A stretch of DNA of 64,000 nt from DASQZK01 sp963764345 (GTDB lineage: Bacteria; Bacteroidota; Bacteroidia; Bacteroidales; GCA-2748055), in contig CAVXSF010000018.1 in NCBI GenBank assembly GCA_963764345.1, positions 124,001-188,000 on the forward strand. The letters are read 5' to 3'. The position numbers and the translations under genes were made by a program. Every line of letters begins with the position of its first letter. The first letter of the stretch is position 1. A model generated the notes under the pieces. That model was not told where the DNA came from and ran no database searches. It saw only the letters and a list, made by a program, of their open reading frames with translations. Positions 62,815 to 64,000 of this stretch are shown here, in pieces.

Positions 62815-63372
62815 ATGAGTGAATCAGCAAAAAATATTGCAATCCCTGATGAAATAGTAATGAACAAAATTTATGTGATAAGAAATTTAAAAGTTATGCT
62901 TGATAGGGATTTAGCTGAACTCTATGGAGTCGAAACCAAAGTGTTAAAACAATCTGTAAGGCGTAATATAAGCCGATTTCCTTCTGATTTTATGTTCGAA
63001 ATGTCGTCAAAGGAATTTAATGAATGGAGGAATGAATTTGTTATAACATCAGGCGATAAAAAAGGGTTACGTTATGCTCCATTTTGTTTTACCGAACAAG
63101 GAGTTGCCATGCTTTCCAGTATTTTAAACAGTGAAAGAGCAATCCAGGTAAACATACAGATTATAAGGGTATTTACAAAGATGCGTGAACTACTTGCCAC
63201 CCATAAAGATATACTCGCCCATCTTGATAAAATCGAACATAAGTTAGCCGGTCATGATGAAAAGATCATGTTGATTTTTGAATATCTCAAGCAACTTGAA
63301 AAAGCAAAACAACAAGAAACTGACCTGAAAAACCGTCCAAGAATAGGCTACAAACAAAACAAAAAGAAATAA
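62815..63372 (+). CDS. ORF6N-domain DNA-binding protein
   Basis: The 185-residue protein starts IAIPDEIVMNKIYVIRNLKVML and carries the ORF6N signature DRDLAELYGVETKVLKQSVRRN, FPSDFMFEMSSKEF and YAPFCFTEQGVAMLSS. A C-terminal coiled-coil region (HLDKIEHKLAGHDEKIMLIF) follows. ORF6N domains occur in phage and chromosomal proteins and are thought to bind DNA. It sits between the flanking repeat and RHS tip 3, in the same place as the decayed copy in unit 1. Confidence 0.88.
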   Translation: MSESAKNIAIPDEIVMNKIYVIRNLKVMLDRDLAELYGVETKVLKQSVRRNISRFPSDFMFEMSSKEFNEWRNEFVITSGDKKGLRYAPFCFTEQGVAMLSSILNSERAIQVNIQIIRVFTKMRELLATHKDILAHLDKIEHKLAGHDEKIMLIFEYLKQLEKAKQQETDLKNRPRIGYKQNKKK

Positions 63373-63562
63373 ACACGGCCCTCACCATCGGCACTTCCGT
63401 TCTTTTGAATGAACACCTCTTACTAATTGAATAAACCTATGCATAATAAAATGATAACGCCGGAAATTTTCAGATAGAGTGATCTGGTGAATGTCTGTCG
63501 TCAAAAAACAAGTGGCATATCATTAAATTTTATTAATTTTAATCTACAGAAGACATCATCCC

Positions 63563-63595
63563 AAACCTGTCAGGTTTTGAAATCCTGACAGGTTT
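63563..63595. repeat. inverted repeat upstream of RHS tip 3
   Basis: Identical to 59797-59829: AAACCTGTCAGG, nine bases, CCTGACAGGTTT, 21 bases before the cassette ATG. Confidence 0.8.
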
Positions 63596-63616
63596 ATGTA
63601 AGATGGCCTGATCAGC

Positions 63617-64000
63617 ATGAAAAACCAAACGCCGGAATACAAAGATTTCTTAAAGGATCATCTGGTTAATGTGCGGGCGATCTTAAAAGATGATTATGCC
63701 GGTGATAATGTCCTCTTCAGCTATGCCGATTATTATCCCGGCGGGTTTGAGATGCCTGACAGACAAAAGGGATCGACGTACAGGTTCGGGTACCAGGGAC
63801 AATTTGCAGAGAAAGACCAGGAGACGGGGTTTAATCAGTTTGAAGCCAGGGAGTATGATCCCAGGATTTTGCGGTGGACGGTGACTGATCCGACTGGACA
63901 GTTTTGGTCTCCTTATGTGGGAATGGGAAGTAATTGGATAAATGGAACGGATGCTGATGGGACTTTCTTTGGTAGGTTATTTGCTTCAATTGGTGCTTTT
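63617..64000 (+). CDS. orphan RHS C-terminal cassette 3, cut by the window end
   Basis: The frame starts MKNQTPEYKDFLKDHLVNVR and runs open to the window edge (128 codons). It repeats the RHS core end (AILKDDYAGDN, REYDPRILRWTVTDPTGQ) and begins a third tip after GSNWINGTDADGTFFGRL, different from tips 1 and 2. The same 5' sequence as cassette 1 shows that both descend from one truncated cassette. Confidence 0.85.
   Translation, partial: MKNQTPEYKDFLKDHLVNVRAILKDDYAGDNVLFSYADYYPGGFEMPDRQKGSTYRFGYQGQFAEKDQETGFNQFEAREYDPRILRWTVTDPTGQFWSPYVGMGSNWINGTDADGTFFGRLFASIGAF
63677..63936. repeat. 260-bp RHS-core repeat, copy 3 of 3
   Basis: Gap-free alignment with 59911-60170 and 61501-61760, with the tip sequence diverging immediately after it. 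Confidence 0.9.

Noticed and set aside
1..64000. tRNA, rRNA, CRISPR arrays, insertion sequences with transposase
   Set aside because: None could be recognised; the repeats near the right end lack regular spacers and no transposase or integrase reading frame was found.

Overview
The window comes from an anaerobic, fermentative member of the Bacteroidota, probably Bacteroidales or a neighbouring order. The evidence is the many promoters of the TAnnTTTG type with no Shine-Dalgarno sites, a SusC-like receptor C-terminus, DUF4249 and DUF1080 proteins, saccharolytic enzymes, Bacteroidota-style RHS tips, and two [FeFe]-hydrogenase loci. No rRNA, tRNA or CRISPR array was seen.

Layout. 0-3 kb: end of a TonB-dependent receptor, a DUF2809 membrane protein, a lipoprotein and a TrkH K+ transporter. 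3.2-11.6 kb: hydrogenase locus 1, in the order DRTGG, RsbW-like ATPase, HydS-like sensor, DRTGG, PHP, HATPase, HndB, HydB, HydA, HydC, closed by a terminator. 11.9-17.2 kb: a heterodimeric ABC exporter, an RRM RNA-binding protein and an esterase. 17.2-29.4 kb: hydrogenase locus 2. Its leftward arm is a thioredoxin-like ferredoxin, a PAS-fused HydS paralogue and a SpoIIE-type phosphatase. Its rightward arm is HydC2, HydB2, HydA2, a HydS-histidine kinase fusion, a receiver, a receiver-kinase and Rex. 29.4-35.8 kb: ribF, an SsuABC-like transporter, a GNAT, an ornithine/alanine-racemase-like gene and a CDF exporter, nearly all broken by single-base indels. 35.8-58.3 kb: saccharolytic and housekeeping genes (GH140-like, SulP, PEP carboxylase, Gfo/Idh/MocA oxidoreductase, HEAT-DUF1080, DUF4249, rhamnosidase-like, nitrilase). 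58.3-64 kb: a repetitive array of RHS C-terminal cassettes with different tips, an intact and a decayed ORF6N gene, and long inverted repeats.

How the genes work together. Each hydrogenase locus encodes a HydABC/Hnd-type trimer that would exchange electrons between H2, NAD(H) and ferredoxin. Each also carries HydS-like [FeFe] sensors wired to signalling domains. Both hydrogenase promoters are preceded by tandem 18-bp palindromes (TTGTTA-N6-TAACAA type) that look like Rex operators, and rex itself ends locus 2, so NADH/NAD+ control with autoregulation is likely. The most unusual protein is the PAS-fused HydS paralogue. All four cysteines that would hold the H-cluster are replaced, while its accessory Fe-S motifs are intact, and it is translationally coupled to a phosphatase.

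Caution: at least fourteen genes carry a frameshift or an in-frame stop. Many of the lesions are one extra G or C, and essential ribF is among the worst hit. Consensus error is therefore at least as likely as real gene decay in much of 13-36 kb.
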